DNA of 57,928 bases from JBMNTP01 sp050945795. Its GTDB lineage: Bacteria; Bacillota; Clostridia; Christensenellales; MGBC116941. Location of the stretch: the NCBI GenBank assembly GCA_050945795.1, contig JBMNTP010000009.1:1-57928 (forward strand), in the 5' to 3' direction. The position numbers and the translations under genes are program-made. A model generated the notes under the pieces. The model saw only the letters and a list, made by a program, of their open reading frames with translations, was not told the DNA's origin and searched no databases. Shown in pieces: positions 35,192 through 44,902 of the stretch. Position 1 is the first letter of the stretch; the number at the start of each line of letters is the position of its first letter.

Positions 35192-35515
35192 CTATTTTGC
35201 AGTATCGGTCATTTCGTTTACAACTTCGGCATTTTCAACGGTGGCTATCGCCTGCTTGGAGAACACGAGCTTAACCTTGTCCGGCCCGCACTCTATAGTA
35301 ACAACATCTTCTTTAACAGCAACAACTTTGCCGTAAATTCCGCCGATTGTCCTGACGTTGTTACCTACCTGTATATTGGCAAGCATTTCCTTAACCTTCT
35401 TATCGCGTTTCCTTTGCGGAAGAAACACTATAAGGAAGAAAACAACGAGTATCGCCAGCATCGGCAGCATGTCCAATAGAGAAGCACTAGTTTGGGTAGG
35501 CATGTACTGTACCAT
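35192..35515 (-). CDS. yajC: Preprotein translocase subunit YajC
   Basis: 107 residues: one N-terminal membrane segment (MLAILVVFFLIVFLPQRKR) and a small soluble domain with the VGGxV-like block NNVRTIGGIYGKVV. It is an accessory of SecDF. ATG 35515 is listed; the ATG at 35503 has better spacing to AAAGGA and is possible. It follows tgt, the conserved tgt-yajC order. Confidence 0.93.
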   Translation of the reverse strand: MVQYMPTQTSASLLDMLPMLAILVVFFLIVFLPQRKRDKKVKEMLANIQVGNNVRTIGGIYGKVVAVKEDVVTIECGPDKVKLVFSKQAIATVENAEVVNEMTDTAK

Positions 35516-35600
35516 CCTTTACAAAGAATAATTTTCCTATCAATTTAGTATTTTATTATATTAAAACCCTTCCGTCAACACTCAAAAGCCGCTATTTATA

Positions 35601-36716
35601 TTATTGGCGATAAAGCCGCGAAAGCGTATGGTTACAAAACTCTTTAAATGAGTCGTTTATTATAGCCTCCCTAGCCTTTTCCATAAGGCTTATGGAGTAC
35701 CTGAGGTTATGCCATGTGGCCAGCCTTGCCCCTAATATCTCCCCCGCTTTAAACAGATGCCTTAGGTATGCCCTTGTGAAGTTTTTGCAAGCATAGCAGT
35801 CGCAATCTTCATCAATAGGAGAGAAATCCCGCTCGTATTTTTTGTTTAGCAGATTAAGTCTGCCATCGGGCGACAATACTGTAGCATTGCGCGCGTTCCT
35901 TGTCTGGAGCACACAGTCGAACATATCCACCCCGCGCTTGACGCCTTCTATAAGGCAGTCGGGCGAGCCTACGCCCATAAGATAGCGCGGCTTGTGGCTG
36001 GGCAAAATGGCATTTACCACCTCAAGCATGTCATACATGATATCTTTCGGCTCGCCTACGCTAAGGCCGCCTATGGCGTTGCCTATAAAGTCCATATCCG
36101 ATATTACAGCGGCGCTTTCTTTTCGCAAATCCTCATACATTCCGCCCTGCACAATACCAAATAGCGCCTGACGTTCGTTTGAATGCGCGTTAACGCAGCG
36201 CGTCGCCCATTCGTGCGTCAATTCCATGGATGCGCACGTATCCTCATATGTAGAAGGATGCTTTATGCATTCGTCAAAACACATTATAATATCGGCTCCC
36301 AGCGCATTTTGCACCTCAATGGCTATTTCCGGCGACAAAAACCTTTTTGAGCCGTCTATATGCGAACTAAAGCTAACACCGTCTCGCGTTATCTTCCTAA
36401 GCTGCCCCAATGAAAACACCTGAAAGCCGCCGCTGTCAGTAAGTATGGGCTTGTCCCATGCCATAAACCCGTGCAGCCCGCCCGCCTCTTTAACTAGCTC
36501 ATGCCCCGGCCTTAAAAAAAGATGATATGTGTTTGAAAGTATTATCGACGCGCCTATCTCATCGAGCTCGCGCGGTGACATAGCTTTTACAGTAGCTTGC
36601 GTGCCTACCGGCATATACACCGGCGTTTTGATATCTCCATGCGGAGTATGCAGCACGCCGGCTCTTGCCCCTGTATCTTTGCATTGCTTTATTAATTCAA
36701 AAGAAAAATCCTTCAT
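35601..36716 (-). CDS. tgt: tRNA-guanine transglycosylase
   Basis: Tgt swaps guanine 34 for preQ1 in tRNAs with GUN anticodons. 371 residues with DSGGFQVFSL, GIVQGG and GGLSVGE, and the zinc site CDCYAC...H near the C-terminus. It follows queA, which acts next in queuosine synthesis. Confidence 0.97.
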   Translation of the reverse strand: MKDFSFELIKQCKDTGARAGVLHTPHGDIKTPVYMPVGTQATVKAMSPRELDEIGASIILSNTYHLFLRPGHELVKEAGGLHGFMAWDKPILTDSGGFQVFSLGQLRKITRDGVSFSSHIDGSKRFLSPEIAIEVQNALGADIIMCFDECIKHPSTYEDTCASMELTHEWATRCVNAHSNERQALFGIVQGGMYEDLRKESAAVISDMDFIGNAIGGLSVGEPKDIMYDMLEVVNAILPSHKPRYLMGVGSPDCLIEGVKRGVDMFDCVLQTRNARNATVLSPDGRLNLLNKKYERDFSPIDEDCDCYACKNFTRAYLRHLFKAGEILGARLATWHNLRYSISLMEKAREAIINDSFKEFCNHTLSRLYRQ

Positions 36717-36786
36717 AATAGCCTCTTTAAAACAGAATATACTTTATTATGCGCCGGAGTTATACGCACTAAAACCGTCACGATTA

Positions 36787-37815
36787 TTAAATTCTCTGCC
36801 CCGTAAACAAGCAGGCGTCGCCAAAGCTGAAAAACCTATACTTTTGCTCCACCGCCTCCTTATAAGCCTTCAATACGGTATCCCGCCCCGCGAAAGCGCT
36901 TATAAGCATCATAAGCGTAGACTCCGGCAAATGAAAGTTTGTTATAAGCATATCTGGAATCTGAAATCTGTATCCCGGCTTTATAAAAATATCCGTCCAG
37001 CCGCTGCCCGGCGTAACCACGCCGTCTTTCGCCGCCGTTTCCAGCACTCGGCAGGTCGTCGTCCCTACCGCGACAATGCGCCCGCCCGCCGCCTTTACGC
37101 CGTTTATGGCGCGGGCGGCTTCCTCGCTAAGCTCATAATATTCGCTGTGCATTTTATGCCCGTCTATATATTCCGATTTAACAGGCCTGAAAGTGCCAAG
37201 TCCGACATGCAGCAGCACCTTTATAACCGGTATGCCCATTTCTTTTATAGTATCAAGCAGCTCAGGAGTAAAATGCAGCCCCGCAGTAGGCGCCGCCGCG
37301 CTGCCCGGCTCTCTTGAATACACCGTCTGATATTTTTCGGGATCGCTTAGTTTTTCTGTTATATAAGGCGGCAAAGGAGTGTTCCCAAGCTTATCGAGTA
37401 TGCTTTCAAACGCCCCTTCGTATTCAAACCTTACAATCCTCTCGCCGTCCTCGCCTATAGATACCACCTGCGCCGAAAGCTCTTTCCCAAAAACAAACCT
37501 GGCTCCCGGTTTTGCCTTTTTGCCCGGTTTTAGTATAACCCGCCATTCATCTTTAGACAGCCGGTTTAATAGCAAAAACTCCGCCGCGCCGCCGGTAGTT
37601 TGGCGTTTGCCGTACAGCCGCGCGGGTATAACGCGCGTGTCGTTTACAACAAGCGCGTCGCCCTTTTTCAAAAACAAAGGCAGCTCGTGAAACACATTGT
37701 GCGACAAGCCGCCGTCTTTTGCCACCACCAACAGCCTTGAGGAATCCCTCGGCTCCGCCGGATGCTGCGCTATAAGTTCATCCGGAAGGGTGTAGCTAAA
37801 ATCACTAGTTTTCAT
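36787..37815 (-). CDS. queA: S-adenosylmethionine:tRNA ribosyltransferase-isomerase
   Basis: QueA adds the epoxycyclopentane ring to preQ1-tRNA. 342 residues with LPDELIAQHP, LLVV, and the TAGLHFT and HVGLGTF motifs. It begins 3 bases after ruvB and precedes tgt. Confidence 0.97.
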   Translation of the reverse strand: MKTSDFSYTLPDELIAQHPAEPRDSSRLLVVAKDGGLSHNVFHELPLFLKKGDALVVNDTRVIPARLYGKRQTTGGAAEFLLLNRLSKDEWRVILKPGKKAKPGARFVFGKELSAQVVSIGEDGERIVRFEYEGAFESILDKLGNTPLPPYITEKLSDPEKYQTVYSREPGSAAAPTAGLHFTPELLDTIKEMGIPVIKVLLHVGLGTFRPVKSEYIDGHKMHSEYYELSEEAARAINGVKAAGGRIVAVGTTTCRVLETAAKDGVVTPGSGWTDIFIKPGYRFQIPDMLITNFHLPESTLMMLISAFAGRDTVLKAYKEAVEQKYRFFSFGDACLFTGQRI

Positions 37816-37818
37816 CAG

Positions 37819-38847
37819 TCAAAACCTCAATTGCTCCGGACCGTTTTCAGGCGGTGTCATGCTCAAATGCTCATACGCAGCAGGCATAGCCACCCTGCCT
37901 CGCGGCGTGCGCTTAATAAAGCCAAGTTGCAGTAAATACGGCTCGCATACATCCTCAATGGTAACAGACTCCTCGTTTGTTGCCGCCGCCAGCGTTTCAA
38001 GCCCTACCGGCCCGCCGTTGAACTTTGAAACAATCGTCCTTAATATATGCCTGTCAACATCGTCAAGGCCAAGTTTGTCAACGCCTTCCATCTTTAGCGC
38101 ATCAAACGCTACTTCCCGCGTTATAATGCCGTCCGCTTTAACCTGCGCATAATCCCTCGCCAGCCTTAGCAGCCGGTTGGCTATCCTTGGAGTTCCTCTT
38201 GAGCGACAAGCTATCTCCATACCGCCGCCGTCGTCTATGCTTATGCCGAGTATGCCGGCACTGCGCTCGACTATGCGCTTTAGCTCCTCGGGATTATACA
38301 TCTCAAGCCGATATTTTAAAGTGAACCTGTTTAAAAGCGGCGCGGCTAGCATACCCGCCTTGGTAGTCGCTCCTATAAGCGTAAACCCCGGCAAATCAAG
38401 CCGTAGCGATCTGGCGCTCGGCCCCTGCCCTATTATAATATCTAAAGCGAAATCTTCCATCGCCGGATAAAGCACTTCCTCAACGCTGGTATTTAATCGA
38501 TGTATCTCGTCTATAAAAAGCACGTCGCCTTCTGAAAGGTTTGTCAGTATAGCGGCGAGATCGCGCGTTTTTTCTATGGCGGGTCCTGATGTTATCCTTA
38601 TATTAACGCCCATATAATTGGCTATAATGCCGGCTAAAGTTGTTTTGCCCAGCCCCGGCGGGCCGTAAAGCAAACAATGACCTAATACATCGTTGCGCAG
38701 TCTTGCCGCCTCAAGCGATATCATAAGCCTTTCCTTAACCTTTTCCTGCCCTATATAATCTTCGATAGCTCTCGGGCGCAGCGAAAGATCAAATTCCGCC
38801 TCGCCGCTGTTTAGCCCGCCGCCCAGTACCCTTTCCTCATCCATCAT
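37819..38847 (-). CDS. ruvB: Holliday junction helicase RuvB
   Basis: 342 residues, AAA+ motor for branch migration. Walker A GPPGLGKTT, Walker B DEIHRL, sensor GATTKAG and the C-terminal winged helix RTPRGRVA. Directly downstream of ruvA. Confidence 0.98.
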   Translation of the reverse strand: MMDEERVLGGGLNSGEAEFDLSLRPRAIEDYIGQEKVKERLMISLEAARLRNDVLGHCLLYGPPGLGKTTLAGIIANYMGVNIRITSGPAIEKTRDLAAILTNLSEGDVLFIDEIHRLNTSVEEVLYPAMEDFALDIIIGQGPSARSLRLDLPGFTLIGATTKAGMLAAPLLNRFTLKYRLEMYNPEELKRIVERSAGILGISIDDGGGMEIACRSRGTPRIANRLLRLARDYAQVKADGIITREVAFDALKMEGVDKLGLDDVDRHILRTIVSKFNGGPVGLETLAAATNEESVTIEDVCEPYLLQLGFIKRTPRGRVAMPAAYEHLSMTPPENGPEQLRF

Positions 38848-38856
38848 TACCTCCGC

Positions 38857-39441
38857 TTAGCCCTTGTAGGAGTTCTTGAGCGCCATACGCACAAGCTCAG
38901 ATACATCCGCTTTATCATCGTCTATCTCGGATACCGCCCGCATAGCCTCAACCGGCGTAAAGCCAATCGCTACCAACGCCTCCGCCGCCTCCTTAAGCCT
39001 GCCTCCTCCTATCTGTATAGGAGCCGAATCGGCAAACACTATCGGGTCTATTTTACCTTTAAGCTCAAGTAGAATCCTTTGTATAAGCTTGGGCCCGACA
39101 TTTGGTATGCCTTTAAGCGCCGCCGCGTCGCCCGCCGCCACCGCTGCCGCTAAATCGCCCGGCGTCATGCGCGACAGCACATTTAGCGCCACCTTTGGCC
39201 CTATACCGCTTACCGTTATAAGCTTTTCAAATATGCTTTTTTCTTCCCTGTCTGAAAAACCGAATAGCGTAAGCGCATCGTCTTTTACAGATAGATATGT
39301 ATAAACCTTTACATGACTGCCTATTTTCGCTTTAGCAAGTGTGCTAAGACTGCAAAAAACAAGGTATCCCACGCCTCCGCAGTCTACCGCCATACAGTCC
39401 GCCTCTATATATTCTACCCTGCCGCTTAAAAACGCGTACAT
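38857..39441 (-). CDS. ruvA: Holliday junction DNA-binding protein RuvA
   Basis: 194 residues: OB fold, two helix-hairpin-helix motifs (VSGIGPKVAL, IPNVGPKLIQ) and a C-terminal RuvB-binding helix bundle. It holds the junction for RuvB. Confidence 0.97.
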   Translation of the reverse strand: MYAFLSGRVEYIEADCMAVDCGGVGYLVFCSLSTLAKAKIGSHVKVYTYLSVKDDALTLFGFSDREEKSIFEKLITVSGIGPKVALNVLSRMTPGDLAAAVAAGDAAALKGIPNVGPKLIQRILLELKGKIDPIVFADSAPIQIGGGRLKEAAEALVAIGFTPVEAMRAVSEIDDDKADVSELVRMALKNSYKG

Positions 39442-39451
39442 ATTTCCTCCG

Positions 39452-39946
39452 TTATTTTATACGAAAACCGTGCCTCAACCTTGATGTATGCGCCTGACAA
39501 ACGGCTATTGCCAGCGCATCGGCCGCGTCGTCAGGCTTAGGTATCTCCTTAAGATTAAGCAATACCTTTATCATCTGCTGAACCTGTGTTTTGTCCGCCC
39601 CGCCATAACCTACAACCGCCTGTTTTACCTGCTTTGGCGTATATTCATAAAGCACGCAACCGTTTTGCTCCGCCGCAAGCAGCGCCATGCCACGTGCGTG
39701 ACCTACCGCTATTGCCGTTTTAACATTCTTTGAGAAAAACAGCTCTTCCACCGCCACAGAAGCGGGATTATATGTTTTTACAAGCGAAAACACCCCGTCA
39801 TAAAGCTGTCTTAGCCTTGTAGGCATAGGCGTATCCGATTCTGTGTATATGCATCCGTGGTCGATATGCTTAAGGCGGTTGCCGTCATATTCGATAACGC
39901 CATATCCCATTATGGCGAGTCCGGGGTCTATGCCGATAATTATCAA
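39452..39946 (-). CDS. ruvC: Holliday junction resolvase RuvC
   Basis: 164 residues with the carboxylate set: Asp7 (IGIDPG), Glu in VEELFF, and two Asp in PDDAADALA. It cuts junctions symmetrically. The start is TTG with GGAGG 9 bases upstream. First gene of the ruvCAB-queA-tgt-yajC run, read from a good promoter. Confidence 0.97.
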   Translation of the reverse strand: MIIIGIDPGLAIMGYGVIEYDGNRLKHIDHGCIYTESDTPMPTRLRQLYDGVFSLVKTYNPASVAVEELFFSKNVKTAIAVGHARGMALLAAEQNGCVLYEYTPKQVKQAVVGYGGADKTQVQQMIKVLLNLKEIPKPDDAADALAIAVCQAHTSRLRHGFRIK

Positions 39947-39998
39947 TAGGAGAAACCTCCAGAACTACTTGTATCTAAGCCTTAAATAACTTATTGTT

Positions 39999-40027
39999 AT
40001 AATAGTGTTTTTAATATGCAATGTCAA
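39999..40027 (-). promoter_or_regulatory. ruvC promoter
   Basis: Minus strand: TTGACA (40027-40022), a 17-base spacer, TATTAT (40004-39999). Confidence 0.75.
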
Positions 40028-40039
40028 CTATTGCATATT
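40013..40039. promoter_or_regulatory. Palindromic operator between ruvC and argG
   Basis: AATATGCAA (40013-40021) and TTGCATATT (40031-40039) are perfect inverted 9-base arms with a 9-base spacer. The site covers both divergent -35 boxes. With the adjacent TTGCATATTTATGC it resembles arginine-repressor boxes. Confidence 0.6.
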
Positions 40040-40059
40040 TATGCTATCGGTTGTATAAT
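40031..40059 (+). promoter_or_regulatory. argG promoter
   Basis: TTGCAT (40031-40036), a 17-base spacer, TATAAT (40054-40059). Confidence 0.75.
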
Positions 40060-40103
40060 AAACCGGTAAATACCATGTGATTAATAATTTCGGAGGGATA
40101 AAA

Positions 40104-41312
40104 ATGGCTAAGGAAAAGGTAGTTCTGGCTTATTCAGGCGGATTGGATACATCGATAATAATACCGTGGCTGAAAGAGAATTACGATGTTGAGGTAATCG
40201 CGGTGGCGGTCGATGTCGGACAGGGCGAGGAGCTTGCCCCGTTAGAGGAAAAGGCTATAAGAACCGGCGCCTCCAAAATATTCATAGAGGATGTACGTGA
40301 AGAATTTGTAAATGATTTTATATTCCCAACGCTTAAGGCTAGCGCCGTATATGAAGGCAAATATCTTTTAGGCACCTCTTTCGCGCGCCCTATAATAGCG
40401 AAAAGGCTTGTTGAAATAGCGCTTAGAGAAGGCGCTTCGTATATAGCGCATGGCGCTACCGGCAAGGGCAACGACCAGGTGCGTTTTGAGCTTACGATAA
40501 AAGCTCTGGCCCCGCATATAAAGATAATCGCGCCGTGGCGGCTGTGGGATATAAAATCGCGCATAGAAGCGATAGATTACGCCAACGCACGCGGTATTGA
40601 TGTTCCTGTTACTAAAGAGCGTCCTTACAGCATGGACAGAAACCTTTGGCACCTTAGCCATGAAGGCGCCGACCTTGAAGATCCTTGGAATCAGCCTAAG
40701 GACGACCTTTATATGATATGCAATCCGCTTTCAAAAGCGCCGGATGAGCCGGAATATGTTGAAATAGAGTTTGAAAAAGGCATACCGGTATCTTTAAACG
40801 GCGAAAAACTAAACGGAATTGACCTTATAGAAAAACTTAACTTAATAGGCGCAAAGCACGCGGTCGGCATAGCAGATATGGTTGAAAACCGCCTTGTCGG
40901 CATGAAGTCGCGCGGCGTGTACGAAACGCCTGCCGGCACAATACTTTATAAAGCGCATGATGAGCTAGAGTCTATAACGCTCGATCGCAGCACTTCTCAC
41001 TTTAAAGAAGCCGCCGCAATACGTTTTGCCGAGCTTGTATACGATGGCTGCTGGTATACCCCGCTTAGGGAAGCGCTGTCGGCTTTTGTAGATGAGACGC
41101 AGCAAACGGTTTCCGGCACAGTGCGCATGATGCTCTTTAAAGGCAATTGTCTGCCTGCCGGAGTGAAATCGCCGTATTCGCTGTATAATACCGAATTCGC
41201 CACATTTGATGAGGACGAAGTATACAATCAGAAGGATGCAGAAGGCTTTATAAACCTGTTCGGCCTGCCGCTTAAGGTGCGCGCGCTTATGCAGGAAAAC
41301 AACAAAAAATAA
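40104..41312 (+). CDS. argG: Argininosuccinate synthase
   Basis: ArgG joins citrulline and aspartate with ATP. 402 residues from ATG 40104, which has GGAGGG 6 bases upstream; an earlier ATG at 40077 is upstream of the ribosome site. The PP-loop AYSGGLDTS and the EGASYIAHGATGKGNDQ block are intact. It is followed 21 bases later by argH. Confidence 0.97.
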   Translation: MAKEKVVLAYSGGLDTSIIIPWLKENYDVEVIAVAVDVGQGEELAPLEEKAIRTGASKIFIEDVREEFVNDFIFPTLKASAVYEGKYLLGTSFARPIIAKRLVEIALREGASYIAHGATGKGNDQVRFELTIKALAPHIKIIAPWRLWDIKSRIEAIDYANARGIDVPVTKERPYSMDRNLWHLSHEGADLEDPWNQPKDDLYMICNPLSKAPDEPEYVEIEFEKGIPVSLNGEKLNGIDLIEKLNLIGAKHAVGIADMVENRLVGMKSRGVYETPAGTILYKAHDELESITLDRSTSHFKEAAAIRFAELVYDGCWYTPLREALSAFVDETQQTVSGTVRMMLFKGNCLPAGVKSPYSLYNTEFATFDEDEVYNQKDAEGFINLFGLPLKVRALMQENNKK

Positions 41313-41333
41313 CCTTTATATAAGGAGATAAAC

Positions 41334-42731
41334 ATGAAGCTTTGGGGCGGAAGATTTGAAAAGGAAACGGACAAAACGGTGGAGAGTTTTCATTCCTCTA
41401 TTCGTTTTGACAGCCGTCTGGCGCGGCAGGATATAATAGGCTCCATCGCCCACGCCAATATGCTCGGAGCGTCCGGCATAATAAGGGAGGACGAGGCAAA
41501 AGAGATATGCGACGGGCTTAGAGGAATACTCCAAGATATAGAGGACGGCAAAGTAGAGTTCTCGCAGCACGCCGAGGATATCCATATGAATATAGAAGCG
41601 TTGCTAACTCAGCGTATAGGCAGCGCCGGCAAAAAGCTGCATACCGCCCGCAGCCGAAACGATCAGGTCGCGCTAGATATGCGTATGTATATAATAGCAG
41701 CCTGCGCAAAGCTCAACGGCCGCCTTTCCGCGCTTATGGAAACGCTGCTTTCAATAGCCGAGCAGCATACCGGCACTTATATGCCCGGTTATACGCATCT
41801 TCAAAAGGCGCAGCCTATCACGCTCGCGCACCATATGATGGCTTATTTTGAAATGTTTATGCGTGACGCCGGACGTTTCATAGATACGGCGAAGCGCGCC
41901 GATTCCATGCCGCTCGGCTCCGGTGCGCTGGCCGGCACCACCTATCCGGTTGAGCGCCAGATGGTCGCGGACGAACTTGGCTTTTCAAATATAAGCGCCA
42001 ACAGTCTTGACGCCGTATCAGACCGAGACTTTGTTATAGAATGCGTATCTGCGTGCTCGCTGTGTATGATGCACTTAAGCCGTTTTTGTGAGGAAATAAT
42101 ACTGTGGGCAACCGGAGAGTTTGCTTTCATAGAATTGGACGATGGATACAGCACCGGCTCAAGCATTATGCCGCAGAAGAAGAACCCCGATGTGGCCGAG
42201 CTTATACGCGGCAAAACCGGTCGTGTCTACGGCAGCCTTACCGGCCTTCTGTGCGTTATGAAAGGGCTGCCTCTGGCATACAACAAGGACATGCAAGAGG
42301 ACAAGGAAATGGCTTTTGATGCCATAGACACGTTGTCCGGCTGCCTGGAGGTTTTTACCGGTATGCTGGCTACCACTCGCTTTCTTGTCGACAATATGGC
42401 GGCAAAGGCGCTTGACGGCTTTACAAACGCCACAGACGCAGCCGATTATCTTGCTGCGAAGGGCATGCCGTTTAGAGACGCGCATGAAGTAGCGGGGCGT
42501 ATGGTGCTGCACTGCATACAGCGCTCAATACCCCTCCTTAGCCTAAGCCTTGATGAATTTAAAGCTTTCTCGCCTATGTTCGACGCCGATATATACGACG
42601 CGCTGTCGCTTGAGGCTTGCGTTAAGAGAAGAAACGTAGAAGGCGGCCCGTCGCCGGATGCGGTAGAAAAAGCGATAGCGAAAGGCCGAAATAGGCTCGA
42701 AGCCGTTATAAATGCCTCGAACATCTTATAG
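41334..42731 (+). CDS. argH: Argininosuccinate lyase
   Basis: 465 residues; splits argininosuccinate into arginine and fumarate. The fumarase-family signature GSSIMPQKKNPD and the N-terminal LWGGRF are clear. TAAGGAG precedes the ATG. Last gene of argGH, ending at a strong palindrome. Confidence 0.97.
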   Translation: MKLWGGRFEKETDKTVESFHSSIRFDSRLARQDIIGSIAHANMLGASGIIREDEAKEICDGLRGILQDIEDGKVEFSQHAEDIHMNIEALLTQRIGSAGKKLHTARSRNDQVALDMRMYIIAACAKLNGRLSALMETLLSIAEQHTGTYMPGYTHLQKAQPITLAHHMMAYFEMFMRDAGRFIDTAKRADSMPLGSGALAGTTYPVERQMVADELGFSNISANSLDAVSDRDFVIECVSACSLCMMHLSRFCEEIILWATGEFAFIELDDGYSTGSSIMPQKKNPDVAELIRGKTGRVYGSLTGLLCVMKGLPLAYNKDMQEDKEMAFDAIDTLSGCLEVFTGMLATTRFLVDNMAAKALDGFTNATDAADYLAAKGMPFRDAHEVAGRMVLHCIQRSIPLLSLSLDEFKAFSPMFDADIYDALSLEACVKRRNVEGGPSPDAVEKAIAKGRNRLEAVINASNIL

Positions 42732-42747
42732 ACTTTTATACTAATAT

Positions 42748-42771
42748 AAATGCCGCCCTAGGGCGGCATTT
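42748..42771 (+). terminator. Terminator palindrome after argH
   Basis: A perfect 24-base palindrome, AAATGCCGCCCT and its complement AGGGCGGCATTT. The T-run is short. Confidence 0.6.
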
Positions 42772-42881
42772 GCTTATGCTTGCAATAAACTTATTTAAAT
42801 TTTATGATGGAGCACTTAGCCCGCTTGCCCAAGTTAATGTTTCGTGGCAGCGCCTAGGGCGTACTTTCTCCATAAAAAACT

Positions 42882-44126
42882 TTAGCGTACCTGACCTTCG
42901 CCGTATACTACATATTTATAAGTGGTCATCTCGGCTAGCCCCATAGGACCACGCGCATGCAGCTTCTGTGTGCTTATGCCCATCTCTGCGCCAAGGCCGA
43001 ACTCGCCGCCGTCTGTAAAGCGGGTGCTGGCGTTTACATATAGAGCCGCCGCGTCCACCCGCGCCAAAAACTCTTCGCTCTTAAAATAGTCGCGAGTAAT
43101 TATGCATTCGCTGTGTTTTGTACCGTACTGCTCTATATGCTCTATCGCCTCGTCTATGCCCGAAACCACTTTTACCGCTATAACATAATCGAGATATTCC
43201 TCTTGATAGTCGTCATCTGTTGCCGGCAAAGCGCCGGGGAAAAAGCTTCGCGTTTCTTCGCATCCCCTTATCTCAACGCCGAGCGCGGCAATCTCTGTGA
43301 GTATGCCGTGAAGCATATTTTCCGCCGCATTGCGGTCTATAAGCAGCGATTCTGCGGCGTTGCATACGGAAGGGCGGGATGTTTTGGCATTTATAATTAT
43401 ATCTTTAGCCATATCGGCATCCGCCGACGCCTCAACATAAATATGGCAGTTGCCTACCCCTGTTTCAATACACGGCACCTTTGCCTTTTCTATAACGCTG
43501 GCTATTAGCCCGGCTCCTCCCCTTGGTATTAGAACGTCTATAATGCCGTGCAGCCCCATCATATACTCGGCTGCCTCACGCGATGTATCGTCTATAAGCT
43601 GAATAGCTCCCTTTGGCATACCGGCTGATTCGGCGGCCGCAACAGCGATTCTTACTATTTCCCGGTTGCTGTCTATTGCTTCGCTGCCGCCGCGCAGCAC
43701 CACCGCGTTGCCCGATTTTATGCAAAGCGCGATAGCATCTGCCGTAACATTGGGTCGCGCCTCATATATAATGCCTATAACGCCAAGCGGCACCCGCTTT
43801 TTGCCGATCCTAAGTCCGTTAGGCCTACGCCATAGGCTATCCATAGAGCCTAAAGGATCGGGCAGCCCCGCAACATCTCTAAGTCCCGCCGCCATAGCCT
43901 CTATTCTGTAAGCGTCAAGCCTTAGCCTATCAAGCATAGCCTTGGGCGTACCTTTATTCGCCGCCCGTTCAACATCCTTGGCGTTAGCCTTAAGTATGTC
44001 GTTTGTATTTTCGATTATAGCTGCTGCGATACGCGTCAAAACGCCTGATCTTAGCTCATCACCTGTTACGCCCAGCTCAAGAGCGGCTTTTTTCGCCGCC
44101 AACGCCTTCGCTCTTACATGCTCCAT
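42882..44126 (-). CDS. proA: Gamma-glutamyl phosphate reductase
   Basis: ProA reduces glutamyl phosphate in proline synthesis. 414 residues with the catalytic cysteine in SRPSVCNAAES and the LGVIGIIYEARPNVT block. proB, usually adjacent, is absent here; the upstream neighbour is a BofC-like gene behind a terminator. Confidence 0.96.
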   Translation of the reverse strand: MEHVRAKALAAKKAALELGVTGDELRSGVLTRIAAAIIENTNDILKANAKDVERAANKGTPKAMLDRLRLDAYRIEAMAAGLRDVAGLPDPLGSMDSLWRRPNGLRIGKKRVPLGVIGIIYEARPNVTADAIALCIKSGNAVVLRGGSEAIDSNREIVRIAVAAAESAGMPKGAIQLIDDTSREAAEYMMGLHGIIDVLIPRGGAGLIASVIEKAKVPCIETGVGNCHIYVEASADADMAKDIIINAKTSRPSVCNAAESLLIDRNAAENMLHGILTEIAALGVEIRGCEETRSFFPGALPATDDDYQEEYLDYVIAVKVVSGIDEAIEHIEQYGTKHSECIITRDYFKSEEFLARVDAAALYVNASTRFTDGGEFGLGAEMGISTQKLHARGPMGLAEMTTYKYVVYGEGQVR

Positions 44127-44184
44127 ACGCTCAACTCCCTAATCCATGTTCATATAATAATACCATAGAATAAGCGGCGCTGCA

Positions 44185-44223
44185 TAAAAAAACCGCGGCG
44201 GCAGGTGCTTTTACCGTCGCGGT
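44185..44223 (-). terminator. Terminator after the BofC-like gene
   Basis: ACCGCGGCGG (44192-44201) with CCGTCGCGGT (44214-44223): a 10-base stem with one mismatch, then seven T on the minus strand. Confidence 0.85.
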
Positions 44224-44249
44224 ATCTCTTTTATATTACTCTGATTATA

Positions 44250-44840
44250 TTATGAGCCTATATCCTCGAAAAACGCTTCCATCTGCTCCGTATCATCAAA
44301 AACAATGCCCTCCTCAAGCTCGACCTTTTGCTCCTCAGAAATTCTTTGCATATCAAGGCTTACGGTATTTTCAAGCTGCATTTCGTCTGTGCCGGGCAGG
44401 TTTCTGTATATTCCTGCTCTGCCGCCGTCATGCAGCCGCACCAAAATGTGACGCGGGCAGACCTGACCCAATTCAGCTTTCATAACTACAAGCTCTCTTT
44501 TAAAGCTAATAAGCTCAAACTCCGAATAATATCCGGCCACATCCTCAGCGCCCATGCCTATTATCGCCGCTTCAACCGGCTTTTCCTCTTTATATGCATG
44601 GCCGCAATCTGTATATGTATATTCCCATATTACCCTCGCGTTTGGGGAAAGCGTATTGTCGTCGCTTTCGGACAGTACTTCCCTGCCCTCCTCTATTCCC
44701 AGACTTAATTGCGGCTTAGCATTATGCGTCGTATTATTTGACGCCAGCTTGCCTACAAACATGCCTATGGCAAAAATAGCCGCCGATATCACCAACGCTA
44801 TAATAACCCTTATAGCTTTGATACTCATTTTTTGAGACAT
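44250..44840 (-). CDS. BofC C-terminal domain-like sporulation protein
   Basis: 196 residues. One N-terminal membrane anchor (about 8-30), then an extracytoplasmic domain. The end, with SEEQKVELEEGI and a C-terminal MEAFFEDIGS, resembles the C-terminal domain of Bacillus BofC, which restrains pro-sigma-K processing in the intermembrane space. ATG 44840 follows GGAGGGG; the longer frame to 44888 has no ribosome site. Function by analogy only. Confidence 0.65.
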   Translation of the reverse strand: MSQKMSIKAIRVIIALVISAAIFAIGMFVGKLASNNTTHNAKPQLSLGIEEGREVLSESDDNTLSPNARVIWEYTYTDCGHAYKEEKPVEAAIIGMGAEDVAGYYSEFELISFKRELVVMKAELGQVCPRHILVRLHDGGRAGIYRNLPGTDEMQLENTVSLDMQRISEEQKVELEEGIVFDDTEQMEAFFEDIGS

Positions 44841-44902
44841 AAAAACCCCTCCGGTATTACCTTTGGGGTTATTATTGGCATATAGCATTTTTGTTATACG
44901 GT

